The notes beneath the pieces were generated by a model. The model saw only the letters and a list, made by a program, of their open reading frames with translations. It was not told the origin of the DNA and did no database searches. DNA of 64,000 nt, from assembly GCA_029262795.1 (NCBI GenBank), contig JAJCYT010000030.1, positions 124,001 through 188,000 of the forward strand. Reading direction: 5' to 3'. Made by a program: the position numbers and the translations under genes. Shown one piece after another: positions 9,189 through 17,817 of the stretch. This DNA comes from Candidatus Fraserbacteria bacterium (GTDB lineage: Bacteria; Bipolaricaulota; Bipolaricaulia; RBG-16-55-9; JAJCYT01). Position 1 is the stretch's first letter. Each line of letters opens with the position of its first letter.

Positions 9189-9344
9189 ATTACGACCCTT
9201 TTTTCACGTAATTTCTCCCATGTTTCAATCTTTGATGTGTTATATTGAAAATGTAACCGAGAGAGTTACCACATAAATAAGAAAAATAACCCGAAATAAC
9301 TTCCTTAACCAGTTGGCGCCCTCACCCGAGGGCGCTTTCTTATT
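9189..9344 (+). repeat. 156-bp direct repeat, copy A (candidate small-RNA gene)
   Basis: Nearly identical to 10786-10947. It includes an extended -10 (TGTTATATT, 9238-9246), a short stem GTAAC...GTTAC just after it, and at its end a terminator (GCGCCCTC 9316-9323, ACCC loop, GAGGGCGC 9328-9335, then TTTCTT). There is no open frame: the only early ATG is followed at once by TAA. Together these look like a non-coding RNA of about 90 bases. Confidence 0.7.
9253..9343 (+). ncRNA. Putative small RNA, copy A
   Basis: Predicted from promoter-to-terminator spacing inside the repeat: start about 7 bases after TATATT (9241-9246), end at the T-rich tract after the 8-bp terminator stem. The terminator lies just beyond the 3' end of the convergent S41-like gene. 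No RNA family recognised; expression is untested. Confidence 0.4.
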
Positions 9345-9356
9345 GTCATCACTGAA

Positions 9357-10685
9357 TTACATCGAACGTAAGTGCTCGAATACAGCCTCTAAAGAAGGAT
9401 CGTGCTCATTAAAGAAATCCGAAGAAGATAGATTGATAGGGATGTCGGGTGCATGCCAGGGCAGATCATCGTCACGGATGGTTCTAAAGGGGCGTGTGGA
9501 AACAGAGATGATCAATCGGGAGTTTGTCAGTCGTCTTTGTTGTGCATCTGCTGAAAAATTGAGTCCGCCACCGCTGGGCTCACCCACCAGGATCACATCT
9601 GTTGAAGCTCTCAATTCATCGGTAAAAATAACGGCAGCTGAAAACGTTCTGCGCCCTAAAATGAGGTAAAGTTTTTCAGGTTCATCAAAGGCTTGATGAG
9701 AATTTAGGATGTTAAGAAATCGAACAAAGGTGTTGACGTTTCCACCTAGGTTGTGACGCAAGTCCACCACCACAGGCGTTTGTAGATGTCCATTCAAAAA
9801 CTCACGAAGGCGAGTACTAAACTGAAGCATGGTTTCTGAGCCTGACTCCGACACCGTTCGATCAACCACTGCGTTGTATTGGATGTAAAGGACGTTGGGC
9901 GCTTCCAAATGTTCCATCCAAAAATTTTCCTTAAGACGTGTTAGATAAAGAGGTGTTTCTCGTTGAGGCAAGGATGTGGGAAAAAAATTTGAGTTGGTGG
10001 GGGCAGGCTCAATCCAATCGAAATAATCATCTGCTGAAATGGATGAGATGGAAAATGTTTCTGTGCGGCCATCATCAAATTGGAGCGTCCAAGAGACTTG
10101 CTCTGCATCTTCGATAAATCCTAGTGTTTTTAGCAATTCAGGAAATAGATAATATTCGGTGATGCGTTCCAACACCGTCATTGCATTGTCGCGGCTGACC
10201 AAGGGATTCAACGCCGATGTCACTGTTTCAATGTCTGTATTCCCAATGCGGATCACTTCTCCACCGATCATGTCTCGATAATTTTCATCGGCATCGGTGA
10301 CAAACAATCCATCGCTGAAATGATAAACACGAAGGGGCAACATCGAATAGCCTGTGGCATCTTGATGTGGTAACAACCAAGTGTGACCATCTTCAACAAG
10401 AGCGACTAACTTCATGAACTCAACTGTAATTTCATTTGTGGAAAGGGTGGGAATGGCATCGTGTAAACGTTCGACAGCAGCGTTAAAATCTGCCTCCGAT
10501 ATTTCGCCGAATGGGTCAGGAAAAACGCTTGTGTAATTGGACACAAATTGTGTCAAGTCAGCGCGCCAGTTTTCGATGAATTCAGGGGGATTTTGGAAAT
10601 TTCCTAAAAAGACGTTTTCCTGAACCAAACCTGTGAACAGAATGAGCCCAACCAAGAGAACTTTAAGATAGATTCGAGATTTCAT
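9357..10685 (-). CDS. S41-family (tail-specific protease-like) peptidase, exported
   Basis: 442 residues. Signal sequence 1-21. The C-terminal half carries the S41 landmarks: VVVDLRHNLGGN at 305-316 and the nucleophile motif GRRTFSAA with Ser349. The N-terminal part (40-230) has an S41-typical helical cap (VALVEDGHT) and possibly a degenerate PDZ (GGEVIRIGNTDI). Unlike CtpA there is no clear catalytic Lys four residues after Ser; the next residues are AAVIFTDEL, so a Ser-His or Tricorn-like arrangement is possible. It is flanked on both sides by copies of the 156-162 bp repeat, which suggests a duplication or insertion event around this gene. Confidence 0.8.
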   Translation of the reverse strand: MKSRIYLKVLLVGLILFTGLVQENVFLGNFQNPPEFIENWRADLTQFVSNYTSVFPDPFGEISEADFNAAVERLHDAIPTLSTNEITVEFMKLVALVEDGHTWLLPHQDATGYSMLPLRVYHFSDGLFVTDADENYRDMIGGEVIRIGNTDIETVTSALNPLVSRDNAMTVLERITEYYLFPELLKTLGFIEDAEQVSWTLQFDDGRTETFSISSISADDYFDWIEPAPTNSNFFPTSLPQRETPLYLTRLKENFWMEHLEAPNVLYIQYNAVVDRTVSESGSETMLQFSTRLREFLNGHLQTPVVVDLRHNLGGNVNTFVRFLNILNSHQAFDEPEKLYLILGRRTFSAAVIFTDELRASTDVILVGEPSGGGLNFSADAQQRRLTNSRLIISVSTRPFRTIRDDDLPWHAPDIPINLSSSDFFNEHDPSLEAVFEHLRSM

Positions 10686-10785
10686 CCTTTATTTTGAACG
10701 ATAAATTGGATTTTCAGACATACGATATCCGTTTTGAGAAATCGTCCAAAATAAAGCATCTTTTTCTACAAATAAACGTGGACCT

Positions 10786-10947
10786 ATTACGACCTTTTTT
10801 TCACGTAATTTCTCCCATGTTTGAATCTTTGATGTGGTATATTAAAAATGTAACCGAGAGAGCTACACACAAACATAAATTAAGAAAAATAACCCGAAAT
10901 AACTTCCTTAACCAGTTGGCGCCCTCACCCGAGGGCGCTTTCTTATT
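10786..10947 (+). repeat. 162-bp direct repeat, copy B (candidate small-RNA gene)
   Basis: Second copy of 9189-9344. The two differ at roughly a dozen positions, including a 6-base length difference in the middle. The extended -10 (TGGTATATT, 10835-10843) and the terminator (10919-10926 with 10931-10938) are kept. In the short stem after the -10, one base pair is lost. Confidence 0.7.
10850..10946 (+). ncRNA. Putative small RNA, copy B
   Basis: Same logic as copy A: start about 7 bases after TATATT (10838-10843), end at the T-rich tract after the 8-bp terminator stem. The final 60 bases are identical between copies, the middle less so. Confidence 0.4.
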
Positions 10948-11050
10948 TTATAGCAAACTCACAACTCAAAGTTGTAAAATTTAATCTTAGTCCATTATAA
11001 TTTTTGCTATTCTTTAGTAATAAAATTTTTATATCGATGCTCCAAAGGAT

Positions 11051-11956
11051 ATGGTGACTAATATGATTCAGGAAGTCCATCTAATAGAAGAAAAAATGTT
11101 TTATATTCCAGCTCTGGAGAGTGTTGATACTGCTCAAGGCCGAATAGAAGCAATTAAATTAGATCATTTTCCTAGCTCTACGTTTGGAAAGATGTTTTCT
11201 AAGCCTGCTCCTGACGAAATAATTCTTGAAGAATGTCATGCAAGATATGAACCTTTTTGGTTTACCTCAGTTTCTTTCAAGACTAAATTTGATAGGGATA
11301 TAAAATACGAAATTTTGACCCAGGATATAGAAGTTAGCTCAGCAACATTGCTGGGAGAAAGAATTGAACCTAAAAGTCTTGCTGACAACAAATGGGGATT
11401 TGAAATTGAAGCAACCGAGCATTGTGATAGACTCACTTCTACCAAGCTATTCTATGATGATATTGATTCTAAGAAAGACAATAAGTTGAAAGTTTTTCTT
11501 GAATATGAGAAAAAACCAATAGATGATTTTGAAGCATTCATTGAAAAATTTTCCAATGTCATTCAACCACAAAGAAAGTCTTCTATAATTGCTGACTTGG
11601 CTTTTCAAGAAGTCTATTCCCCACCAGAGAATGCTAAAGAAACACACGAAAGAACAGTTCGCTTTGAAAGTATGGATTTAATCTTTAGGCCTATTTATCG
11701 TTTCAAATACAAATATGAACCTCTCAAAAAAAGGTTATTAGAGGGTGTTTCTGGTCGAAGTGCTCAATGGGAATTTGATTACGATCCTGTTAAAAAAGTA
11801 GTTATTCAAGAATCAAGGACAGTACCTGAAAGAATCATTGATACAGTGTCATCAGATGTGTTTTTTGATGTGACTGCTGAAACCATGAATCTATTTGTTC
11901 CAGGAACAATGATTGCTGCAAAAATTATTAAAAACCTTAGAGATTCAGATTTTTAA
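11051..11956 (+). CDS. AT-rich orphan protein of unknown function
   Basis: 301 residues, no signal peptide and no membrane segment until a weakly hydrophobic stretch near the end (MNLFVPGTMIAAKII). It is charged (Lys, Glu) and soluble-looking. No family recognised. Base composition is clearly lower in G+C (about 35%) than the neighbours, and codons favour A/T at third positions, so it may be a recent arrival. AAGGA lies only two bases before ATG 11051; ATG 11063 in the same frame, 14 bases after it, is the alternative. Its last four bases overlap the 3' end of the convergent sufS. A promoter is visible at 10972-11001. Confidence 0.7.
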   Translation: MVTNMIQEVHLIEEKMFYIPALESVDTAQGRIEAIKLDHFPSSTFGKMFSKPAPDEIILEECHARYEPFWFTSVSFKTKFDRDIKYEILTQDIEVSSATLLGERIEPKSLADNKWGFEIEATEHCDRLTSTKLFYDDIDSKKDNKLKVFLEYEKKPIDDFEAFIEKFSNVIQPQRKSSIIADLAFQEVYSPPENAKETHERTVRFESMDLIFRPIYRFKYKYEPLKKRLLEGVSGRSAQWEFDYDPVKKVVIQESRTVPERIIDTVSSDVFFDVTAETMNLFVPGTMIAAKIIKNLRDSDF

Positions 11957-13197
11957 ACTTTGAAAACAGTTTTCACTTTTTCAATGGCAGCAGCCAGGGT
12001 GTCCACATCTTCGCGGCTGTTGTAGAGATAGAAGCTGGCGCGGGCGGTGAAGTCCATGTCCATCTTCTTCATGTAAGGTTGGGCGCAGTGATCGCCACTG
12101 CGAACGGCGATGCCATTGCTGTCCAGGATGTGGGCCACATCGTGCGGGTGAACGCCTTCGATGTTGAAGGGCAACACGCACAGTCGGTTTTCGGTGGACA
12201 TGGGACCATAGAGAATGACTTTATCAATGGCGGAAAGTGTTTTGAGGGCATAGTCGAGTAAGTCTTGTTCATGGGAAAAAATCTGATCCATACCGATGTT
12301 TTCCAGATAGTCAACAGCCGCACCGAGGCCGATGCCGCCAGCGACGTTGGGGGTGCCTGCCTCAAACTTCCAAGGCAAATCATTCCAGGTTGCTTCGTCG
12401 AGTGTGACGGTGCGAATCATATCGCCGCCGCCGAGCAATGGGTCCATCTCATTAAGAATCTCACGTCGAGCATAGAGGATTCCAATGCCAGTGGGGCCAA
12501 GCATTTTGTGTCCAGTGGCTGCGAGAAAATCCAGATCCAGGTCTTCGACATCAACTGAGAAATGAGGGAGTGCTTGAGAAGCATCCACCAGAGATAATGC
12601 ACCCACTGATTTCGCTTTTTGAATGATTTCTTTAATAGGGTTGATCACACCTGTGACATTGGATGCGTAGGAGACACAAACGAGTTTGGTCTTTTCGCTG
12701 AGCAATTCATCGATCTGATCAACCTTCAGGCGACCGTCTTCGGTCACGTCGATGAACTTGAGTTCAACACCCAAGCGATCCCGCAACATCATCCAAGGGA
12801 CCAAGTCGGAGTGATGTTCCATCGAGCTGACGACGATTTCGTCGCCTTTTTTCAAAAACTTTTCGCCCCAGCCACGAGCCACAGAATTGATGGCTTCGGT
12901 TGTGTTTTTGGTAAACACCACTTCTTTCCAGCTTTTGGCATTGATGAATTTGGCAACTTTTTTGTGGGCGTCTTCATACAGCACAGAGGCTTCGTGTGAC
13001 ATGGTGTGAACGCCACGATGGACGTTGGCATTGCAATAAGTGTAATAATGCATCACCGCATCCAATACGCTTTGTGGACGTTGTGAAGTTGCGGCGTTGT
13101 CTAAATACAACAAAGGATGGTCATTGACTGTTCGATTGAAAATTGGGAAATCTTGTTTGATCTTATTCGGATCGAGCGTTGGTTTTGAAACAGCCAT
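11953..13197 (-). CDS. sufS: Cysteine desulfurase SufS
   Basis: 414 residues from ATG 13197, which has AAAGGA seven bases upstream; the ATG at 13203 lies almost on top of that site. This PLP enzyme takes sulfur from L-cysteine as a persulfide for Fe-S cluster assembly. PLP Lys231 sits in ATGHKMLGPTG and catalytic Cys371 in RSGDHCAQP. The length fits group II (SufS) desulfurases. It is the last gene of the suf operon, 20 bases after the Rieske gene. SufU, encoded two genes earlier, is its expected sulfur acceptor; no sufE is present. Confidence 0.96.
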   Translation of the reverse strand: MAVSKPTLDPNKIKQDFPIFNRTVNDHPLLYLDNAATSQRPQSVLDAVMHYYTYCNANVHRGVHTMSHEASVLYEDAHKKVAKFINAKSWKEVVFTKNTTEAINSVARGWGEKFLKKGDEIVVSSMEHHSDLVPWMMLRDRLGVELKFIDVTEDGRLKVDQIDELLSEKTKLVCVSYASNVTGVINPIKEIIQKAKSVGALSLVDASQALPHFSVDVEDLDLDFLAATGHKMLGPTGIGILYARREILNEMDPLLGGGDMIRTVTLDEATWNDLPWKFEAGTPNVAGGIGLGAAVDYLENIGMDQIFSHEQDLLDYALKTLSAIDKVILYGPMSTENRLCVLPFNIEGVHPHDVAHILDSNGIAVRSGDHCAQPYMKKMDMDFTARASFYLYNSREDVDTLAAAIEKVKTVFKV

Positions 13198-13217
13198 CTT
13201 CATCCTTTCATAAGCAC

Positions 13218-13529
13218 TTAAATGTCGAGGTCAACCAAAATGTCATCGCCTTCGACGTTGACTTTATATCTATCAATACTAAGTATGGCTGGGAGCGCAG
13301 TTGCTTCTCCTGTGGAAATATCGAATTTTGCACCATGTCGAGGGCAGACCACACACATGCCTTCAAGCGTACCGCCGGAAAGTGTGCCGCCATCGTGCGA
13401 ACATTCGTCACGGGTGGCGTAAATGGTTCCATCAACGTTATAAAGCGCAATGGGTTCGCCGTCGTAATCGACGGATGTAAACGAACCTTTTTGAACTTGA
13501 GCAAGGGTTGCGACTTTCACAAAAGCCAT
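13218..13529 (-). CDS. Small Rieske [2Fe-2S] protein in suf operon
   Basis: 103 residues, single Rieske domain. Cluster ligands: Cys43-x-His45 (DECSHDGG) and Cys62-x2-His65 (CPRHGAKFD). It resembles NirD-like or dioxygenase-type Rieske ferredoxins rather than the cytochrome bc1 protein. The ATG at 13529 has AGGAG ten bases upstream. Sitting between sufU and sufS, it could supply electrons for cluster assembly or be an early client of the system; this role is inferred from position only. Similar Rieske genes within suf clusters are known from several Gram-positive-type lineages. Confidence 0.93.
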   Translation of the reverse strand: MAFVKVATLAQVQKGSFTSVDYDGEPIALYNVDGTIYATRDECSHDGGTLSGGTLEGMCVVCPRHGAKFDISTGEATALPAILSIDRYKVNVEGDDILVDLDI

Positions 13530-13597
13530 GTTTCGATGTACTCCTTAAAGAATATTCTTTATGCTCAATTTGATTCTTATCGTTTTTATAGAGCCAA

Positions 13598-13996
13598 TTA
13601 AACATCGTCCTCGTCTTCGGCTTCCCAGGTGTCGAGGCCATAGGCTTCGACCTTCACGACTTTGAGCGGCAGCAGCGCACACTTGATGCGCATGGGGCCG
13701 ATATCGATGCCAAGCATGTCCAGGATGTCCTGTTTGTTCATGCTCTTGATGTCTGAAAGGTTGGTGCCCATCAGACGTTCGGTCAACATGGATGAAGATG
13801 CCTGGCTGATGGCACACCCTTTGCCACTGAACTTGATGTCTTTAATAACATCACCATCCAGTTTGATGTCGATACGAACTTCATCGCCACAAGAAGGATT
13901 ACCCTCTTCGTGCGACAGGTCAGCGTCTTCGATGGTGCCGTGATTGCGGGGATCCTGGTAATGGTCCAGGATCTCTTCCATATAAATATCATCCAT
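13598..13996 (-). CDS. sufU: Fe-S assembly sulfur-transfer protein SufU
   Basis: 132 residues. It carries the SufU/IscU fold with conserved Cys36 (NPSCGDE), Asp38, Cys61 (GKGCAISQASSSM) and Cys106 (RIKCALLP). The spacing between Cys61 and Cys106 includes the insertion that separates zinc-binding SufU from scaffold IscU. SufU accepts persulfide sulfur from SufS and passes it to SufBCD. The acidic tail (WEAEDEDDV) is unusual. No clear ribosome site precedes ATG 13996; a strong 16-bp hairpin lies directly upstream (14008-14044). Confidence 0.95.
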   Translation of the reverse strand: MDDIYMEEILDHYQDPRNHGTIEDADLSHEEGNPSCGDEVRIDIKLDGDVIKDIKFSGKGCAISQASSSMLTERLMGTNLSDIKSMNKQDILDMLGIDIGPMRIKCALLPLKVVKVEAYGLDTWEAEDEDDV

Positions 13997-14007
13997 GAGT
14001 GAATTGT

Positions 14008-14044
14008 AACTGAGGGGACGGTGGCTTTCACCATCCCCTCAGTT
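14008..14044 (-). promoter_or_regulatory. Intercistronic hairpin between sufD and sufU
   Basis: A 16-bp stem with one mismatch (14008-14023 with 14029-14044) and a 5-base loop, between the sufD stop (14051) and the sufU ATG (13996). There is no T tract after it in the operon direction, so it is more likely an mRNA-processing or stability element, or a partial attenuator, than a full terminator. Confidence 0.6.
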
Positions 14045-14050
14045 TAGAGA

Positions 14051-15367
14051 TTATGTTTCGTCTTTTTCCCACTTTTCGTCAATCAGGCGTTCCAGGCGTT
14101 CGCGGGCCACAGGCATGTTGATATTATCCACTGTTGGCTGAAAGAAGCCATCTACAATCGCTTTTTTCGCCTGATCTTCATCAAGGCCACGACTTCGCAG
14201 ATAAAACAAACGCTCATCATCCAACTGACTGGCGCTGGCCGCGTGGGTGCAGCGCACGTCGTTGGCATTGATTTCCAAACTTGGGCTGGCGTCATTGCGC
14301 GCACCTGGGTTCAAAATCAAAGCACGCTGAGACTGATAGGCATTGGATCGCTGCGCACCAGGCTCAATGCGGATCAAGCCACTAAACACAGAACGGCTCT
14401 TGTCACGCAATACGTTACGCACACGCACTTCACCGTTGGTGTCCGGCACTTGATGTACCAAATTGGAACTGATGTCAAAGTGCTGCTTGCGGTGGCTGTA
14501 GGACATTTGAACGTCATAGGCTGCCGCGCCTGCACCTGCAAGCTCATTGCTCAGATGAGACATGGTGAGACGTCCACCAAGCCAACCCAAGGTCCAATCC
14601 ACAGACGCATCTTTGTGAGCGCGTCCGCGTCGGGTACCAAAGGAATAGGTTTTCTCGTTCCAATTTTGGATACTTCCGATTTGAACATGTGCGCCGTCCA
14701 TGGCCCACACTTCCACGCCGCCGGTGTGTAATGCCACAGCGTCGCGGTTGAGCGCATAGTTTTCTTCCATAAAGGTCATGCGGCTGCCTTGTTCAGCCAC
14801 AATCAAAATGTGGTTAAACATGCCCGCCTGCTGACCCTGATGCAGATTCAGCATGTGCAACGGCGTTTCCAGTTCCACATTCTTTGGCACATATACAAAC
14901 ACGCCACCGGACCAGAAAGCTGCGTGCATGGCTTCAAACTTGATTTGCAGTTTGAACAAATCCTGCATCAAGTATTTTTGTACCAACTCACCGTGTTCTT
15001 TGACAGCGGTGTGCAGGTCGCAAAAAATGACGCCTTTGCTTTTCAGTTCTTCAGTCACCTGCCATTGATGGATGCTGGAATCGATCTGGATGCCATAGGC
15101 GTCTGCATCCGTTTTCGCTTCAATCAATTCGCTGACGATGCTTGGCGCTTTGGACAAGTCCAATTCGCTCGCTTCGGAGTAAGGCAAAAAACTGTTCAGA
15201 TCCAAGCTGCGAATTTTGGTGTATCGCGTTTGCGGGATGCCCAAAGCTTCGTAACGCTCGAAGGCGTGTTGGCGTTTTTCGCGTAACCAATTGGGTTCGT
15301 CAAAACGATCACTGAGTGCTTTTAAGGCTTCCTGAGTCAGGCCAGCCTGTGTTAAAATATTTGTCAT
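14051..15367 (-). CDS. sufD: SufD, Fe-S cluster assembly scaffold subunit
   Basis: 438 residues. The N-terminal helical part (1-115) ends in a SufBD linker. The right-handed beta-helix core (about 120-400) contains GVFVYVPKNVELETPLHML, and the C-terminal helical end has LFYLRSRGLDEDQAKKAIVDGF, shared with SufB. SufD pairs with SufB and SufC to build [4Fe-4S] clusters in the cytoplasm. It lies 11 bases after sufB in the same operon. Confidence 0.96.
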   Translation of the reverse strand: MTNILTQAGLTQEALKALSDRFDEPNWLREKRQHAFERYEALGIPQTRYTKIRSLDLNSFLPYSEASELDLSKAPSIVSELIEAKTDADAYGIQIDSSIHQWQVTEELKSKGVIFCDLHTAVKEHGELVQKYLMQDLFKLQIKFEAMHAAFWSGGVFVYVPKNVELETPLHMLNLHQGQQAGMFNHILIVAEQGSRMTFMEENYALNRDAVALHTGGVEVWAMDGAHVQIGSIQNWNEKTYSFGTRRGRAHKDASVDWTLGWLGGRLTMSHLSNELAGAGAAAYDVQMSYSHRKQHFDISSNLVHQVPDTNGEVRVRNVLRDKSRSVFSGLIRIEPGAQRSNAYQSQRALILNPGARNDASPSLEINANDVRCTHAASASQLDDERLFYLRSRGLDEDQAKKAIVDGFFQPTVDNINMPVARERLERLIDEKWEKDET

Positions 15368-15378
15368 GATGTTTGGCC

Positions 15379-16824
15379 TTAACCGACCGATCCCTCCATT
15401 TCGAGCTGGATCAAACGGTTGAATTCCAGTGCATATTCCATTGGCAAGGTCTTGGAAAATTCTTCCACAAAGCCGAGCACAATCAAGGAAAGCGCTTCGC
15501 TTTCGCTCAAGCCGCGACTGCGTAGATAGAATAAAAGGTCTTCGCCGACTTTGCCCACCGTGGCTTCGTGACCGACGGTCACTTGGTCTTCTTCAATTTC
15601 GATGTATGGATACGTATCGCTGACACTTTTGTCGTCGAGCAGAAGTGCGTCACACATCACGTTGCATTTGGCATTGGTTGCACCTTTGCCAATTTTCACC
15701 AAGCCACGATAGCTGGTGCGTCCACCATTCAATGAGATGGATTTGGACGTGATGCGAGACGTGGTGTTCGGCGCAGCGTGGATGATTTTACCACCCGTGT
15801 CCTGATGTTGACCTTCACCAGCGTAAGCGACGGAAAGGATTTCGCCTTTCGCGCCTTCACCGACCAGATAGCAGCTTGGATATTTCATTGTGAGGTAACT
15901 GCCCAAGTTGGCATCCACCCACGACATCGAAGCGTTGGCGTGCACCATTGCGCGCTGGGTCACCAAGTTGTACATGTTGTTGGCCCAGTTTTGCAGTGTG
16001 GTGTAAGTCATGTCCGCGCCTTCTTTGACGATAATTTCAATCACGCCAGAGTGCAGACTTTTGCTGGAATAAGTCGGTGCGGTGCAGCCTTCAATGTAGT
16101 GCAGCTTCGCGCCTTTGTCCAAGATGATGAGCGTGCGCTCAAACTGACCCATGTCGGCAGCGTTGATGCGAAAGTAGGCCTGCAACGGCATGGTCACTTC
16201 CACGCCTTCGGGCACATATACAAAAGAACCACCAGACCAGAATGCGGTGTTCATGGCCGCATATTTATTGTCTGTGGATGGCACGACGGTGCCCCACAAT
16301 TCTTCATAAATGTCGGGGTGTTTTTGCAGGCCGGTATCACTGTCGAAGAAAATGACGCCGCGATCTTCCCATTCCTTTTTTAAGTTATGGTAGATGGCTT
16401 CGGACTCATACTGAGCGCCCGCGCCTGCCAGAAACTTTCGTTCGGCTTCGGGGATGCCCAATTTTTCAAAGGTTTCTTTGATTTTGTCAGGGACTTCTTC
16501 CCAACTTTCGCCTTGCTCTTCAGTTGGCTTAATGTAATAACTGATGCTGTCATAATCTAGAGTAGACAGGTCACCACCCCAGGTTGGGGTTGGTTTTTCT
16601 AAAAAGATTTCCAAACCTTCCAAGCGGCGTTTGAGCATCCACTCGGGTTCATTCTTCATTTTGGAAATTTCTTTGACCACATCGGGAGACAGTCCTGGGG
16701 CGATTTTATGCAGCGCTTCATGGTCATCGCGGAAGTCGTAGCGCGTATAATCGCGTTCAACCACTTCCTGCTGACTGGCGGTGCCGCGTTTCTTTTCGCC
16801 AAGATGTTGAATTTTTTCGCTCAT
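15379..16824 (-). CDS. sufB: SufB, Fe-S cluster assembly scaffold subunit
   Basis: 481 residues, the usual SufB length. Typical segments include YDSISYYIKPTEEQ near the N-terminus, SGGSFVYVPEGVEVTMPLQ, YIEGCTAPTYSS (with the conserved Cys) and the C-terminal HEATVGKVGEDLLFYLRSRG. SufB forms the nascent cluster with SufC and SufD. The start ATG 16824 overlaps the sufC stop by four bases, indicating translational coupling. Confidence 0.97.
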   Translation of the reverse strand: MSEKIQHLGEKKRGTASQQEVVERDYTRYDFRDDHEALHKIAPGLSPDVVKEISKMKNEPEWMLKRRLEGLEIFLEKPTPTWGGDLSTLDYDSISYYIKPTEEQGESWEEVPDKIKETFEKLGIPEAERKFLAGAGAQYESEAIYHNLKKEWEDRGVIFFDSDTGLQKHPDIYEELWGTVVPSTDNKYAAMNTAFWSGGSFVYVPEGVEVTMPLQAYFRINAADMGQFERTLIILDKGAKLHYIEGCTAPTYSSKSLHSGVIEIIVKEGADMTYTTLQNWANNMYNLVTQRAMVHANASMSWVDANLGSYLTMKYPSCYLVGEGAKGEILSVAYAGEGQHQDTGGKIIHAAPNTTSRITSKSISLNGGRTSYRGLVKIGKGATNAKCNVMCDALLLDDKSVSDTYPYIEIEEDQVTVGHEATVGKVGEDLLFYLRSRGLSESEALSLIVLGFVEEFSKTLPMEYALEFNRLIQLEMEGSVG

Positions 16825-17618
16825 GCAGCAACCCCTTGTTTGCCCAGTTCACGTTCCACAATCCAGTCATAACCTTCGTCTTCGAGCTTGAGTGCCAACT
16901 GGCGATCGCCACTTTCGACGATGCGACCATCGACGACCACATGGACGAAATCAGGGTTTAAGTAATTCAAAATGCGCTGATAGTGAGTGACCATCAGGGC
17001 AGAAAAGTTCGGGCCGCGCAAGGAGTTGATGGCTTCTGCCACCACACGCACGGAGTCGATATCCAGGCCGGAATCGGTTTCATCCAAAATGGCCAAAGAT
17101 GGGTTGAGCACCAACATCTGAAGTACTTCGGCGCGTTTCTTTTCGCCACCAGAAAAACCTTCGTTGAGGTAGCGTTTGATAAAAGAGACATCCATCTTGA
17201 GCAAGTCCAGCTTTTCCATCATGATCTTGCGGAACTCGCCGACTTTGATGCGTTTTTTAGGATCGTTCTTTTCTTCTTCAGATGGCGCGTTGTGTGCTTT
17301 GTAAGCCGTCATCAAAAAGCGGGTGAGGGGCACACCTTCAATTTCAAACGGATATTGGAAGGCCAAAAACATGCCGAGCTTGGAACGATCTTCCGGTTCC
17401 ATTTCCAATACGTTTTCACCTTTATAGGTGATTTCGCCGCCGGTCACTTCGTATTTTGGATGGCCCATCAAAGAATAAGCCAATGTGCTTTTTCCGGAGC
17501 CATTTGGTCCCATGACGGCGTGAATTTCGCCACTGTTGATGGTCAGATCAACGCCTTTGAGGATTTCCTTGTCCTCCACGTTGACGCGTAAGCCTTTAAT
17601 TTCCAATGTATCTGTCAT
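16821..17618 (-). CDS. sufC: SufC, ATPase of the SufBCD complex
   Basis: 265 residues. ABC-type ATPase with Walker A GPNGSGKS at 37-44, signature FSGGEKKRAEVLQM, Walker B LAILDETDSGLD and the switch His in MVTHYQRIL. It drives conformational change in SufBD. First gene of the suf operon; GGGAG lies upstream of ATG 17618 and a good promoter is visible at 17677-17705. Confidence 0.97.
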   Translation of the reverse strand: MTDTLEIKGLRVNVEDKEILKGVDLTINSGEIHAVMGPNGSGKSTLAYSLMGHPKYEVTGGEITYKGENVLEMEPEDRSKLGMFLAFQYPFEIEGVPLTRFLMTAYKAHNAPSEEEKNDPKKRIKVGEFRKIMMEKLDLLKMDVSFIKRYLNEGFSGGEKKRAEVLQMLVLNPSLAILDETDSGLDIDSVRVVAEAINSLRGPNFSALMVTHYQRILNYLNPDFVHVVVDGRIVESGDRQLALKLEDEGYDWIVERELGKQGVAA

Positions 17619-17676
17619 CTGAGATCGTCTCCCTCAAATAAAAAATTTCAGTTTTAATGATTGCTATTTAGAAAAA

Positions 17677-17705
17677 AGTCTACTAAATCAGTCTGCTTTT
17701 GTCAA
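17677..17705 (-). promoter_or_regulatory. Promoter of the suf operon
   Basis: On the minus strand, perfect -35 TTGACA (17700-17705), 17-base spacer, TAGACT (17677-17682). The leader to sufC ATG is about 50 bases. Confidence 0.7.
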
Positions 17706-17782
17706 ACCTGCTCTGAACCCAACAGATCGTTCTTTTCGATCATTTTGGAGGTTGAATTTTAGGGTGCAAGTAGCATTTTACT

Positions 17783-17801
17783 AAGAATGAGAATTATTAC
17801 C
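17783..17801. promoter_or_regulatory. Fur-box-like sequence upstream of suf
   Basis: By hand alignment 14 of 19 positions match the classical Fur consensus (AATGA-GAATTATTA core). It lies about 80 bases upstream of the suf -35, between suf and the end of the LRR gene. Iron control of suf is common, but the site is far from the promoter core and could be chance. Confidence 0.35.
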
Positions 17802-17817
17802 AACTGGTGATATTGGT

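Larger units (their letters stand above)
10686..11050. other. Intergenic region holding repeat copy B and a promoter
   Basis: 365 bases between divergent genes. 10786-10947 is the second copy of the direct repeat. 10948-11050 is very AT-rich and carries TTGTAA (10972-10977), an 18-base spacer and TATAAT (10996-11001), a likely promoter for the gene at 11051. I see no coding sequence. Confidence 0.6.

Noticed and set aside
9313-9669. Plus-strand frame starting in the terminator of repeat copy A
   Set aside because: It reads antisense through the S41-like gene and starts inside a hairpin; no ribosome site.
10694-10984. 96-codon frame across repeat copy B
   Set aside because: It covers the promoter and terminator of the repeat, and the other copy has no equivalent frame.
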